Shown in pieces: positions 1 to 10,075 of a stretch of DNA of 64,000 nucleotides (position 1 is its first letter; each line of letters begins with the position of its first letter). The stretch comes from Cercis canadensis (taxonomy: Eukaryota; Streptophyta; Magnoliopsida; Fabales; Fabaceae). The translations under genes and the position numbers were made by a program. The notes beneath the pieces are model-generated. The model did no database searches and was not told the DNA's origin. It worked only from the letters and a program-made list of their open reading frames with translations. Where the stretch lies: NCBI GenBank assembly GCA_003255065.1, contig QAOA01000371.1, forward strand, positions 19,166 to 83,165, given 5' to 3'.

Positions 1-1869
1 AATCCAACTTATTCTTCTCTCAGCGACGCCGCTGCTCCAGAAATGGATGAGAGCAAAAGCAGAAACCACTTGTTCAATTCAATTACAGATCTATGCAGCT
101 CTGATAAATTCAAAAATGTTGAGGAAAAGCTCACTAACACTCACCTTTGTTCTGCGCTCACAACCTTGCATGCTCATGAAATGGATGAGAGCAAAAAGAG
201 AAATCTTTTCTTGGAATCGGTGAGAAATCAATGTAGGTCTGGCCAACTAAAAAATGTGGATCATGCTGTACGTTTATTTCATATTATGATTACATTAAAT
301 CCTTTGCCATCTCCACCTGACTTTGTGCTACTATTAGGAGTGATTGTGAGGATGAAGGAATATACAAGTGCAATTTCTTTGATTAAACGTATGCATTCCT
401 TAGGCGTCAGACCTAATGTCTATAGTCTTAATGTTTTGATCAATTGTTATTGCCGTTTGAAGCAATCGGGTTTTGGGTTCTCAATTTTGGGGACAATGTT
501 CAAACTTGGCTTGGAGCCTGACACGGTGACTCTTAACACTCTAATCAGTGGGCTTTGTTTGGAAGGCAACATGCATCAAGTGGCAACATTACTTGAACTT
601 ATGCAACAGATTGGATGTCCGCCCAATATTAAGACTTATGGCGCGATTATTAATGGATTATGCAAGATTGGTAACACAAGTACAGCTCTGAAGTGTCTTA
701 GGAAGATGGAGGAGAGAAATTTCCAGCCAGATGTAGTGATTTACAGTACTATTATAGATAGTTTGTGCAAACATCAAATGGTAAGCGAGGCTTTAAATTT
801 ATGCGTAGAAATGGCCAGCAATGGTATTCAACCGGATGTTGTCTCTTACACTTGCCTAATTCAAGGTTTATGTAATTTTGGTAGATGGAAAGATGCTAGT
901 ACTCTATTGAAGGAGATGCTGCAAAAGAGAATCATGCCAAATAAGCAAACCTTCAGTATACTGGTGGACACATATTGCAAAGAGGGTATGATAAAGGAGG
1001 CAGAAGACATAATGGATATGATGATCAAAATAGGGGAGGAGCCTAATGTGGTCACCTATAGTTCATTGATTGATGGCTATTGTTTGCAAAGCCAAATGGA
1101 CAAGGCCATGGAAGTACTCAAATCTATGGTTGACAGAGGCTGCTTACCAGATGTTGTAACTTATAGCTCATTGATCCATGGATATTGTAGAGAGATGAAC
1201 ATTGAAAAAGCCATTAATCTTTTCAATGAAATGGTTAATAATGGATTGATTCCAAATGTTGTAACCTGGACCACTCTCATAGGAGGGTACTGCCAATCTG
1301 GTAGACCACACACTGCAATAGAGCTGTTTTACAAGATGCACAAGTATGACCAAGTTCCAAATATCCAGACTTGTGCTGTTCTACTGGATGGCTTATGCAA
1401 ATGCCAGCTTATTGACGAGGCAATATCATTGCTTGAAGTGATGGAGAAGAGTAGTTTGGATCTTAACATCGTGATTTACAATGTTATGCTTGATGGATTG
1501 TGCAGTACTGGAAAATTGGATCCTGCAAGAGAACTGTTTTCTTCATTATCAGCCAAAGGGTTGCAGATTGATATTTATACTTATAACATAATGATCAAGG
1601 GACTCTGTAAAAAAGGTTTACTGGATGAAGCTGAAGACTTGCTTAATAATATGGAAGAGAATGGTTACCCACCTGATAGCTGCAGTTATAATGTCTGTGT
1701 ACAAGGATTGTTGCAAAATAATGACTCTTCAAGGTCAATGAAATACCTTCAAATAATGAGAGGCAAAGGCTTTTCAGCAGATGCAACCACTACAAGTATG
1801 TTTGTGGACTTCATGTCTGCCAGTCCAGAAGATAAAGCAATCCAAGAATTTCTTGGAAAGTCTGTTTGA
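1..1869 (+). CDS. RFL-type P-class PPR protein, open at left edge
   Basis: Organelle RNA-binding pentatricopeptide repeat protein of the restorer-of-fertility-like (RFL) group. From the first ATG in the window (43) the product is 608 residues, but the frame is open back to base 1, so the true start and an N-terminal transit peptide probably lie outside. Counting from that ATG, about thirteen 35-residue repeats run from near residue 126 to the C-terminus, most with the form VVTYxxLIxGLCK...GxxPD, followed by a partial repeat that begins ATTTS. There is no E, DYW or SMR domain, so it is P-class. It is paralogous to the minus-strand gene at 51308-53206, which has a typical arginine-rich leader. 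The family binds single-stranded mitochondrial RNA and directs cleavage or stabilisation; the actual target is unknown. The N-terminus contains an internal near-repeat (see separate entry). The stop codon is at 1867-1869. Confidence 0.9.
   Translation, partial: NPTYSSLSDAAAPEMDESKSRNHLFNSITDLCSSDKFKNVEEKLTNTHLCSALTTLHAHEMDESKKRNLFLESVRNQCRSGQLKNVDHAVRLFHIMITLNPLPSPPDFVLLLGVIVRMKEYTSAISLIKRMHSLGVRPNVYSLNVLINCYCRLKQSGFGFSILGTMFKLGLEPDTVTLNTLISGLCLEGNMHQVATLLELMQQIGCPPNIKTYGAIINGLCKIGNTSTALKCLRKMEERNFQPDVVIYSTIIDSLCKHQMVSEALNLCVEMASNGIQPDVVSYTCLIQGLCNFGRWKDASTLLKEMLQKRIMPNKQTFSILVDTYCKEGMIKEAEDIMDMMIKIGEEPNVVTYSSLIDGYCLQSQMDKAMEVLKSMVDRGCLPDVVTYSSLIHGYCREMNIEKAINLFNEMVNNGLIPNVVTWTTLIGGYCQSGRPHTAIELFYKMHKYDQVPNIQTCAVLLDGLCKCQLIDEAISLLEVMEKSSLDLNIVIYNVMLDGLCSTGKLDPARELFSSLSAKGLQIDIYTYNIMIKGLCKKGLLDEAEDLLNNMEENGYPPDSCSYNVCVQGLLQNNDSSRSMKYLQIMRGKGFSADATTTSMFVDFMSASPEDKAIQEFLGKSV
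43..267 (+). repeat. Internal near-duplication at PPR N-terminus
   Basis: A segment beginning ATGGATGAGAGCAAAA occurs at 43 and again at 181, exactly 138 bp (46 codons) later and in the same frame. The encoded segments align (MDESKSRN and MDESKKRN, then LCSSDKFKNV and QCRSGQLKNV). The paralog at 51308-53206 has one such segment, so this copy looks like an in-frame partial duplication that has since diverged. Confidence 0.7.
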
Positions 1870-2747
1870 TGCTTGCTTCTTGATGTTCCTTCATGGGATG
1901 CAACCCTGTGTTTGGTGCTTCACATCTTTGTAAGTGGAAGGATTATATACAGTTAAGACTAAACTGTCATTGGCCAAGGTCATATGTGCTGCTACGTTAC
2001 TGCTGGTTGCACAGAATGATGAAACTTGTGTATCTCCTATATTTTACTTGTAGCTAGTGGCTTCCCTGTAATTGTAAGTTTTCCAAGCTCTAATTGCGAC
2101 TTTTCTTTTGAAAGCACTTCTAACCAGCTTAAAATAGATCATATGTTTGCTATGTTGAATTTTTGAAACTTTGTTGTTTGCTTGCTTTTCTGGGGCCGGG
2201 GATGATGCATCTGATTTACATTTGTATATTTTCTTGAAGTTGCGAGAAAATGTATCAATGCAGTATATCAAATTTCAAGGTTGTATTATGTGGCCAACGA
2301 AGTTTCCAATGTTGCTAGCTAGTAAAATTTAACAAAGTTCATTAAGCAGCATTTGTAACTCTGTTTTGCAGCAAAGATTAGCAATACTATTAATGTTCAT
2401 CCTTGTTTGTCTTAAATCATTTTCTTGATTTGTCATGACAAAGAACAAGCCAATGTCTTTACTTTCTACGAGTATTCAATCACAATTTCTCTGCAAGTTC
2501 ATTATCAGCAACTCAACAATCATAGCAAAATTTCACTTTAGAGGATTTAAAAGTGAATTTAGAAATGGCCATCATAAAGAGCAAAATTGTGGGTTCACTA
2601 GAAATGTAATCATATAAGAGTTCAGATATCCATTGCTAGAAATGTAGAATGGATATCATGAATCATGATCAAAAGGCGAAGCTATGCTAAGGAAATTAAT
2701 GAATTGTTGACAAGTCCTAGCATGTCCAAGGGCTAATACCAACATAA
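1870..2747. other. Intergenic, no gene seen
   Basis: Presumed 3' untranslated region of the PPR gene followed by AT-rich sequence. The short open frames on both strands have no recognisable domain. A short CA dinucleotide tract at about 2760-2773 lies at the broken end of the neighbouring pseudogene. Confidence 0.6.
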
Positions 2748-4209
2748 TTATATATTACCACACACACACACACTTGCTGGTATTTCTTCTAGTTTGGGTG
2801 GATATGGAGCCATGTAACATCCAAGTGTATCCCTCCAATTCGTGGCGGCGTCTTTGTTCAAACTATAATTGGAAATATAGATAACTTTCTTGCTAGGATC
2901 ACGGGTGTAAAACTCTTTCCTCACCTCCACATCTTGTTCATGAAATCTGCAAGCTCCACCGATCATGTCATCCAAAACATGAGTTGGAATTCCATGGTTT
3001 ATTACTTGAAAGAAGCCCCCATTTCCACATGCATTTCTAACTTTTCCCACAACTTCAGTTCTTTGAATAGGCTCACTAAGGATTCTGAACTTTGAGATAA
3101 ATGATGGGGATACTGAACTTTGAGTCATTGGCTGTGGCTGATTTCTCATTTAGATTAAACTATCCACAGTGAAAAATACATGAAACTTTTGTGACACCAG
3201 CTTCTATGAGCCCTTTGACACCAGCCTTTGAATCATCAAGGGCCTGTTTGCTTTAGGAAATGTTTTCATATTTTCATTTCCTATTTTCATTTTTTGAAAT
3301 ATGTTTTCATTTTCACATTTTCATTTTTAAAAAACATGTTTGGTGATATTTTTCTATTTCCATTCTCAACCCACATCTTGTAGAACGCTGAAATTGTGTG
3401 TTTTGGCTGTTACTGTAAAAAGTTGATGTGGGGCTTTTGGCGGTGGAGACATGGATTTCTTTCACCTCTTTTGCTTCAGTGCTGGTCATGAAAGATGGTA
3501 TGCTGAAAACTTTTGAGTAAATATTGCTTCGTATCATCACGGCAAGTGCTCCCTCCTAGCCCACTTTCTTTTTTGCTTACACAAGTTACTACTATGCTCC
3601 CACTTTTTTCTCATTCCTGACACCACCGTCCGACACTCATCAAATGTGTAAGCTGCGCAGCATGATACAAGGCAAGAAGCTGCCACATCATTTTCTTCGA
3701 AAAAAATTGGGAGCTTTTTGCTTAAAAACGATTTAGAATTTTTAAAATTGAGGACTGATTACAATTTCAGAGAGCAAAATGACTGTGATTATAGGATGGA
3801 AATCAAATTAGGAGAGGTTTAGGGCACATGAATATGACTGAGAATGAGAATCAGAAGCTGCAGATTTTAGAAGTTGGGATCAATGAGAAAGAGAGAGAGG
3901 TCTCGTTGAAGAAAAAAAAAAGTTAACAAAATTGCAAAATTGCCACTGGTTACAAATGAAAACACTGAAAACATCTTTTTTACGTTTTCAGTTTGTAGTG
4001 TATTTTAGGAAATGTTTTCAAGTGTTTTCAATGAAAATGTTTCTTATTTATTGAACCAAACACGTTTTTAGACATGATTTCTATTTTCACTGGAAATGAA
4101 AACAGAAAATGACTAAAGCAAACAAACAAGCTCCAAGTGTTTTAAGTTCACTTTTCCTGTCATAAGTGGAAATAGGTCTTGCCTTCAATTCACCTGTGCT
4201 TGTGGCCAT
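2748..4209 (-). pseudogene. Dead 2-oxoglutarate/Fe(II) dioxygenase (ACC-oxidase-homolog type)
   Basis: Remnant of exon 1 of a plant 2-ODD in the 1-aminocyclopropane-1-carboxylate oxidase homolog group. On the minus strand an ATG at 4209 opens MATSTGELKA and continues to SELKTL, where an 894-bp transposon interrupts the frame. Beyond it the frame resumes with DDSKAGVKGLIEAGVTKV. A stop follows (after IFHCG) and then a frameshift. The longest surviving open stretch (3149-2748) carries the DIOX_N signature: EVVGKVRNAC, GFFQVINHGIP, RFHEQD, KEFYTRD and NWRDTLGCYMAP. Homology ends in a CA-repeat before the end of normal exon 1, and no catalytic HxD...H half was found. A TATA-like CTATAAATA lies about 50 bases upstream of the ATG. 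At least four lesions (insertion, stop, frameshift, 3' truncation) make it a pseudogene. Confidence 0.88.
3240..4133. mobile_element. PIF/Harbinger-like (Tourist-type) non-autonomous element
   Basis: An 894-bp element with inverted termini GGGCCTGTTTG on the left and CAAACAAGCTC on the right, followed inward by further inverted similarity of the TTTTCATTTTC type. It is flanked by a 3-bp duplication CAA at 3237-3239 and 4134-4136. The GGSCxTGTTTG terminus and 3-bp target duplication fit the PIF/Harbinger superfamily, although the usual target is TTA/TAA. It sits inside the dioxygenase pseudogene. Removing the element and one CAA restores an uninterrupted codon order across the junction (K-T-L-D-D-S-K). 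No transposase is encoded. Confidence 0.82.
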
Positions 4210-4765
4210 CTTATTTACAAACTAGCTTTGCTTTGCTATAAATTTTTCTAAAGAATGCTTTATTTATAGGCATGAAGGGTAGGGAATGAGAATCCTTTGT
4301 TTATAGTGTTCCATATGGTAACTGAACTTAGATGCAAAAGCACCCTTTTTTCTTTCCCAGTAATTTCTGCATATAGGACTATTGAAATAAAGTCCAACAA
4401 ATGCACAGCATTTTGAACAAATAAATGAATAAATAAAAGTAAAAAAAAAAACTTTGATTTAGAAAGGGATGAAATTCTCTATCTTCTGCTACTTCTGCTC
4501 TCAGATGTTAAGGTGGTGAGTTGTATGACCAACAATAAGCATTTACCAATCCTTTTCTAAGAGAGACAGAAGACAAATTAAATGCAATAATATTATGATT
4601 TTCCTCAGTTTTTTTGTTTTTTTTTTTTTTTGAATGATGTCATGTGGCCATGATATTATTATTAATTTTAAAAAAAAAAAAAAACCTTCTAGGAGTAAGA
4701 TTTGTTGGCATTAACGACTGTGTGGTTTAAATAGTCAATGTTATGATTTTCCTCAGTTTGTTTTT
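4210..4765. other. Intergenic, poly-A/T rich
   Basis: Former promoter side of the dioxygenase pseudogene followed by AT-rich DNA with A and T homopolymers. A motif TTATGATTTTCCTCAGTTT appears twice, near 4592 and 4741, suggesting a local duplication. No gene is seen. Confidence 0.5.
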
Positions 4766-4845
4766 GTTTTGATCAATTGTTATTGCTGTTTGAAGTAAAC
4801 GTGTTTTGGGTTATCAATTTCGGCGACAATGTTCAAACCTGTCTT
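4766..4845 (+). pseudogene. Short PPR gene fragment
   Basis: About 80 bp closely match positions 433-513 of the PPR gene at the left edge. Shared stretches include GTTTTGATCAATTGTTATTG and GACAATGTTCAAAC. In the parental frame it reads VLINCYCCLK and then TAA in place of a glutamine codon. It is a decayed scrap of an RFL-type PPR gene; nothing on either side is recognisably PPR. Confidence 0.75.
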
Positions 4846-4930
4846 GCTCTTGCTCTTGTTCTTGTCTCTCAAACTCAAATCCCACTCAGAAAGGCACAAA
4901 CTTTGGGCTCAATTCAATTCCCACTCAGCC

Positions 4931-5343
4931 CCTAATCTTCACACCAATCAAACTCGATGCATAAATTCAGTCCAACAACGAGTGAACCAACAAGTACAAT
5001 TATGCAACGATACTCAACCCAACCAAAGTTTACATTAGGTCCAATCATTATTTCTATGCATACATTTCAAGTCTTTAGTCATTCATTAGCATTAATTAGC
5101 TATTCCCTTATTAAATTGAATAAAACCATTATATATNCCTAATCTTCACGCCAATCAAACTCGATGCATAAATTTAGTCCAACAACGAGTGAACCAACAA
5201 GTACAATTATGCAACGATACTCAACCCAACCAAAGTTTACATTCGGTCCAATCATTATTTTTATGCATACATTTCAAGTCTTTAGTCATTCATTAGCATT
5301 AATTAGCTATTCCCTTATTAAATTGAATAAAACCATTATATAT
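4931..5343. repeat. 206-bp direct repeat around a single N (5137)
   Basis: Positions 4931-5136 and 5138-5343 are the same 206 bp with four substitutions by eye (about 2%). They are separated only by the N at 5137. No coding content is seen. Best read as two allelic contig ends joined without merging. Confidence 0.88.
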
Positions 5344-5365
5344 AGTAGCTTTCATATAGATTAAG

Positions 5366-5455
5366 TCACTAGATATGGTCTAGTGGTGAGGTTTGAATAG
5401 TATGCAGGGAGTTAGAGGTTCAAACCTCTTAGCCGTCATATAACAAACAAAAAAA
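5366..5455 (+). mobile_element. Very short tRNA-derived SINE
   Basis: A 90-bp insert flanked by a perfect 12-bp direct repeat ATATAGATTAAG at 5354-5365 and 5456-5467. It contains an RNA polymerase III A-box-like TGGTCTAGTGG (5376-5386) and B-box-like GGTTCAAACCT (5417-5427) at tRNA-like spacing, and ends in an A-rich tail. These are the marks of target-primed retroposition of a tRNA-derived RNA. It does not fold as a canonical tRNA that I can recognise, so a SINE is the better call. Confidence 0.75.
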
Positions 5456-5467
5456 ATATAGATTAAG

Positions 5468-7024
5468 AGCCTAATATATTAGAGTAGTTTGATACCTAAT
5501 CATATATATTGTCTTTAGTAATCCCTAACGGGACAACCTATTAATGGTTGAACACTAAGCATTCTCTTGTAAAGGTCCTCTGTTCCAATTCCGTTGGGAT
5601 GGGGTGGAATGAAATTATGAGAAATGATAGATTATCCCTGCTATGTAGCTTCTAATGGGGAAAGTTTATTTTGTTGATAACAATCATGTTGATCACACTA
5701 ACACTGGTGAATGCAACTGATGAAGCAGAACCAAATCTCCAGTACATGAAAGTCTTGTTGCTGATGCCACATCCTCAGAACTCTGATCTGATCACTTCTC
5801 TCACTATCTCCTTTTTCGTTCAATGGTGGCAAGGAAGATTTCAATTCAGAAATGTAAGAGACAAGGCATGAAGCTTATGCACAGCAACTCTGACAAAACC
5901 TTTCCTTTCCTATATTCATTACTATCCTTGCAATGAAGTATCATCGCATGAGATGAAAGGTTGCAAAAGAAATAATTACTTCAATTAATCATTTCGTTTG
6001 TTATACTTAGTTTAATTAAGTAGTATTCATTATGCTAAGATTTAGTGCAGGAGTCACATTATATAGTTTTGCATCAACTTATCTGAACAAAAAAAAAAAT
6101 CTGAAAAAGCTCTTCATTAAATGAAAAATATAAGAATTAATTGGTTTTTGCAAGGATCATGTTGATCACGTTGGTTTTTTTCTTAGTTGCATGACAACGT
6201 GAAAGTTTAAACTCTATTATCAAAACCCTTACTAATAGACCACACCTAGTGGCTTATAATAATTTTAAGTTGATATTAATGTAGTAGATCGAGTTCTCAC
6301 TCCCTCAAAGTTTTTATCCTCTTGACATGTGTGAAAGCTAAATCTTTGTCATGTTTGTAATAATTAATCTTTAGCATGGCAAATTTGAGTTTCTAGTTCT
6401 TCAACTCATATTAAAAATATTTTTTTTAAGTACTTTTAGCTATAACTTCATATTTAAATATAGAATCTATAAGTCTTGAAAATGATCTCAAGTTTATAAT
6501 TCATATCACGGCAATTTGACCAGAATAGCACAGTTAGACAAAATAATTATATAAAATGGGTATTATTCAAAGAATTTATTTAGAAATGACAGTTTTGAAT
6601 TGTTTAATATTTTTTCGATAAGTGAAGAGCACGTTTTACCTCTCTAAGGCAGGTTCAAATTGAACATGATTTACCTAATTTCCCTAAAAGATGATAAAAT
6701 TCGTTTGGACTGGAAATTTCACAATTTAGGCTTAATAATTATAGAGTCTTAAGAAAAATTCTGGAAAGTATACTCTTTATCGTTGAAATGCTATATATAT
6801 ATACAGCTTAAGGTTGTTGATGTTATCAATGATAGCCATAATTTACATGGATCCATCTTGTAATATTGCAAGCTAAGAGTACTACTATATTTCACAAATA
6901 AAGTTGACCATATTTATGGTCACATTCTAATCATTAAATTACTATTCTCTTTCAGGAGTGGCTTTAATTCATTTTAATGATAACAAATTTATTTGAAAAC
7001 GTCATGGGAAGAAGAATTATCTTT
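5468..7024. other. Intergenic, no gene seen
   Basis: AT-rich sequence. The small open frame at 5671-5871 has a hydrophobic start but no homology or context supporting a gene. No RNA gene or clear transposon ends were found. Confidence 0.5.
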
Positions 7025-8220
7025 ATTTTTTTGTAATAGGTTAAGAAGAATTTTTTTTTCGATTTTAGCAGTAAGGGTATCTTTAAGCCAATTTTCACGC
7101 ACAAAGACAAACCTTCATCAAGTGATTTGAAGGTTAGGGTTTAGAATTATTTATTTTAGGTGTTAAACCCTAAACACTAAATCTTAACTCTAAACTCTAA
7201 ATCCTAACCCTAAAACATAAATTGTACATTAAGTGAAATTTGATACTAAGTATTAAGTGATATAATAATATGCTTTATTGCTTTTAGTGTCGATTTGAGC
7301 AATTAATGGTGGTAAAAAAAAAATCGTAAATCACATATGGAATGATATTCCTTAGAGACATTTGGATTAAATAGAACATGAAATTTAAAACTTTGGCTAT
7401 CACTTGAATTTCATGTAAGCATTTAATTTGTCAAATCACTTAACAAACACATATAACATGACCAAATTGATCCAATTTCAAAACTATAAATACTCATGAT
7501 TTTATTTAAAATTAGGGGACCAACTTATTTTCCTAAACTATAGAGACAAAAATTACATTTAAGATCAACTATCGTATAATTTAAGAACCTAAATTTATAT
7601 ATATAAAACCAATTCACACCTCNATTTTTTTGTAATAGGTTAAGAAGAATTTTTTTTTTTCAATTTTAACAATAAGGGTATCTTTGGGCCAGTTTTTACG
7701 CACAAAGACAAACCTTCATCAAGTGATTTGAAGGTTAGGGTTTAGAATTATTTATTTTAGGTGTTAAACCCTAAACACTAAATCTTAACTCTAAACTCCA
7801 AATCCTAACCCTAAAACATAAATTGTACATTAAGTGAAATTTGATACTAAGTATTAAGTGATATAATAATATCCTTTATTGCTTTTAGTGTCGATTTGAG
7901 CAATTAATGGTGGTAAAAAAAAAATCGTAAATCACATATGGAATGATCCTTAGAGACATTTGGATTAAATAGAACATGAAATTTAAAACTTTGGCTATCA
8001 CTTGAATTTCATGTAAGCATTTAATTTGTCAAATCACTTAACAAACACATATAACATGACCAAATTGATCCAATTTCAAAACTATAAATACTCATGATTT
8101 TATTTAAAATTAGGGGACCAACTTATTTTCCTAAACTATAGAGACAAAAATTACATTTAAGATCAACTATCGTATAATTTAAGAACCTAAATTTATATAT
8201 ATAAAACCAATTCACACCTC
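7025..8220. repeat. ~598-bp direct repeat around a single N (7623)
   Basis: Positions 7025-7622 and 7624-8220 are near-identical, with scattered substitutions and a small indel in the GGAATGAT run. They are separated only by an N. Each copy holds a degenerate telomere-like stretch (TTAGGGTTTAG near 7135, then several CCTAAA/CCCTAAA variants to about 7215). No coding content. Allelic contigs joined end to end are the most likely cause. Confidence 0.87.
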
Positions 8221-9530
8221 AACTTTGATTTCAACTAATTAAGGGCCTAAACTTTTTATAATATTAATAAAAAATGATGACATGCCTTAAATAAATATAC
8301 AGAAGCTATATATTTTTATTTTTGATAATTTAATAAAATTAACAAAAATCTCTTCTTTAAATTCTTCATCTCCATTGACATTCCCTCCTGGTTCCTCTGC
8401 TTTCCTTTCATCGTCAGCTTCTAATCTTTCTCAAAAATAGGTTAGAAAATAAAACTTTAAGTTCCACCAAGCTATAACATTTACCTCTTGGGTTCGAACT
8501 AATTGTTCTCTCAGCACCATCACTGTTCAAAATGAAAATAGCTTGGAACAAGCCCTTGTTCCCTGAATGATCTTAGAAGATATAACTGTTGTAAAATGGT
8601 AGAAAGACCAAATGATAGTAGCAAAGAAAGTGGACCAATATAGAAAATGAGAAAGCTGAAAGTACAAAGAGGAGTGAAATTGTAATGTGGACGGGATCCA
8701 AGATTTTTATTAAAATACTTGCTAGCATAAAATATAGAAAATGATAAAACCATATAATGGTTTGTTTTTGTTGTTGACTGAGTTAAGATGAGGTCGACAA
8801 CCTGCAAAAAGAAAGAAGGACGGTCAGGGGAGAGGCTAGAGCCGAAATCAGAGCTCTAGTGTCACCTCCGACGTTCAAGTTAGCTAGGTTGAGAGAGAAA
8901 GTGAGAGGAAACATGAGATTTGCTGAGATAGAGAGTGTATATCTTAAGCAAGGGTATTTTGACCTTTTTACTGTAACAAAAAGTAATGAGTTTATTAGGT
9001 ATTATCAGTTTTTATTTTTATTTTAACACAAATTAAGCGTAAAATCATTTGCAATCTAAACTTTTAATTGGTTAATTTTATAACTTTTAGGCTTTTAGCT
9101 ATGCCAAGCAAAATAGGTAAACGAAACCAGAAAAAAAAAATCTGATTAATTTAGACACAAAATTGAAAAAGGAAAAATACTAGCACATTATCTTGCCGAT
9201 CTTAGTTTCCAATATTTGATGTTAAATTTTAATATTTTATACTAATCTAGTCAATTTAAAATAAGAATAATTAAATATGACTTTGAAAAATTTTAACTAA
9301 AACATTTTCATTAAGTTGAAGTTTTGAGTTTAATTTTATACTCCTCTAAAAACAAATAGCATAGCAATAAAAAAAAAAATAGCATAGTAGTGGTTTGAGG
9401 AGTTTGATTTAAATAATAAAAATATCAAAATACGTACAAGTGAATGAACCTTCTAAAAGGGATTCAAAAGAAAAATAATTACTTGTTTGAAACATTTTTT
9501 TAGTGAGATCATACTTAAGCAAGCCATTAA
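8221..9530. other. Intergenic with one LTR-like scrap
   Basis: AT-rich upstream region of the PRAF gene. Apart from the LTR-like segment at 8800-8965 I see nothing definable. The minus-strand open frame at 8520-8807 has no domain and partly overlaps that scrap. Confidence 0.45.
8800..8965. mobile_element. LTR-like retrotransposon scrap
   Basis: The segment runs from an ACCTGCAAAA motif through an AGAGCTC motif to GTCACCTCCGAC and a GA-rich stretch. It parallels 49825-50050 (GCCTGCAAAA, AGAGCTCC, GTCACCTCCGAT, GA-rich). The order of motifs, including the CTCCGAYGYTYAAGT core, resembles LTR ends of plant retroelements. It is a fragment with no internal domain. Confidence 0.4.
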
Positions 9531-9540
9531 GCCACGTGGC
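9531..9540. promoter_or_regulatory. Perfect G-box palindrome
   Basis: GCCACGTGGC is a 10-bp palindrome containing CACGTG, the bZIP/bHLH-binding G-box. It lies about 545 bases upstream of the PRAF start codon. A TGACGTGG motif lies shortly downstream and a CT-rich tract near 9650 fits a plant 5' leader. Function is inferred from motif and position only. Confidence 0.5.
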
Positions 9541-10075
9541 ATGGACGTTTAGTTAGTTGGTTGACGTGGACGGTGGACGCAGTGTAAGTAGCGCGCCAAT
9601 GTCTCAGCCCCATGTCTTTTGAGCTGCAAACTTCCCTCTCATTTCGCCCCCTCTCTCTCTCTCATTGATCTGCAAATTTTCCCATGAGTTCTTCGCTTAA
9701 TCTAAATTTTCTTGGAAAACTGAGAAACTTAATCCTAATTTCATAACCCCTTTTCCCCAATTTTAATGGAGAATTTCTCTTTTTGGTAGTGGAATATGAA
9801 AATTTTCTTTATGTGGGTTAATCGCTCATGTTTTGAATCGAGTAGATACCTAGTAGTGTTCATCTCTGAGCTTTGAAACTTCAGATCTCATCTGGGTAAT
9901 TATTTCCTGGGGCAAATTCTCTTCTGGGTCATTGGGAATTTTGATGAGAGGCCAAAGCAGAAAGCATAAGCATCTATGAAGACTGGGGCACGGAATTCGT
10001 CGCCGCCGCACCACCTGATGCAGTTGTCGCTTGAGCTTCATCTTCGGCGGTTTCCTTACAGTTCTTTCAGATGGA

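Noticed and set aside
4829..5038. Secreted-peptide-like frame (MFKPVLLLLLFLSL...)
   Set aside because: Its start lies inside the PPR gene scrap and its end inside the allelic repeat; the leucine run comes from CTTGCT repeats, so a real small peptide gene is unlikely.
4931..5343. Biological tandem duplication
   Set aside because: The N lies exactly at the repeat junction, as at eight other places in the window, and divergence is allele-like; assembly fusion is simpler.
5376..5427. Functional tRNA gene
   Set aside because: Pol III boxes are present, but I see no acceptor-stem pairing, and the 12-bp direct repeats plus A-tail fit a retroposed SINE better.
8520..8807. 95-codon minus-strand open frame
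   Set aside because: Low-complexity hydrophobic reading of AT-rich DNA, running up against the LTR-like scrap; no homology seen.
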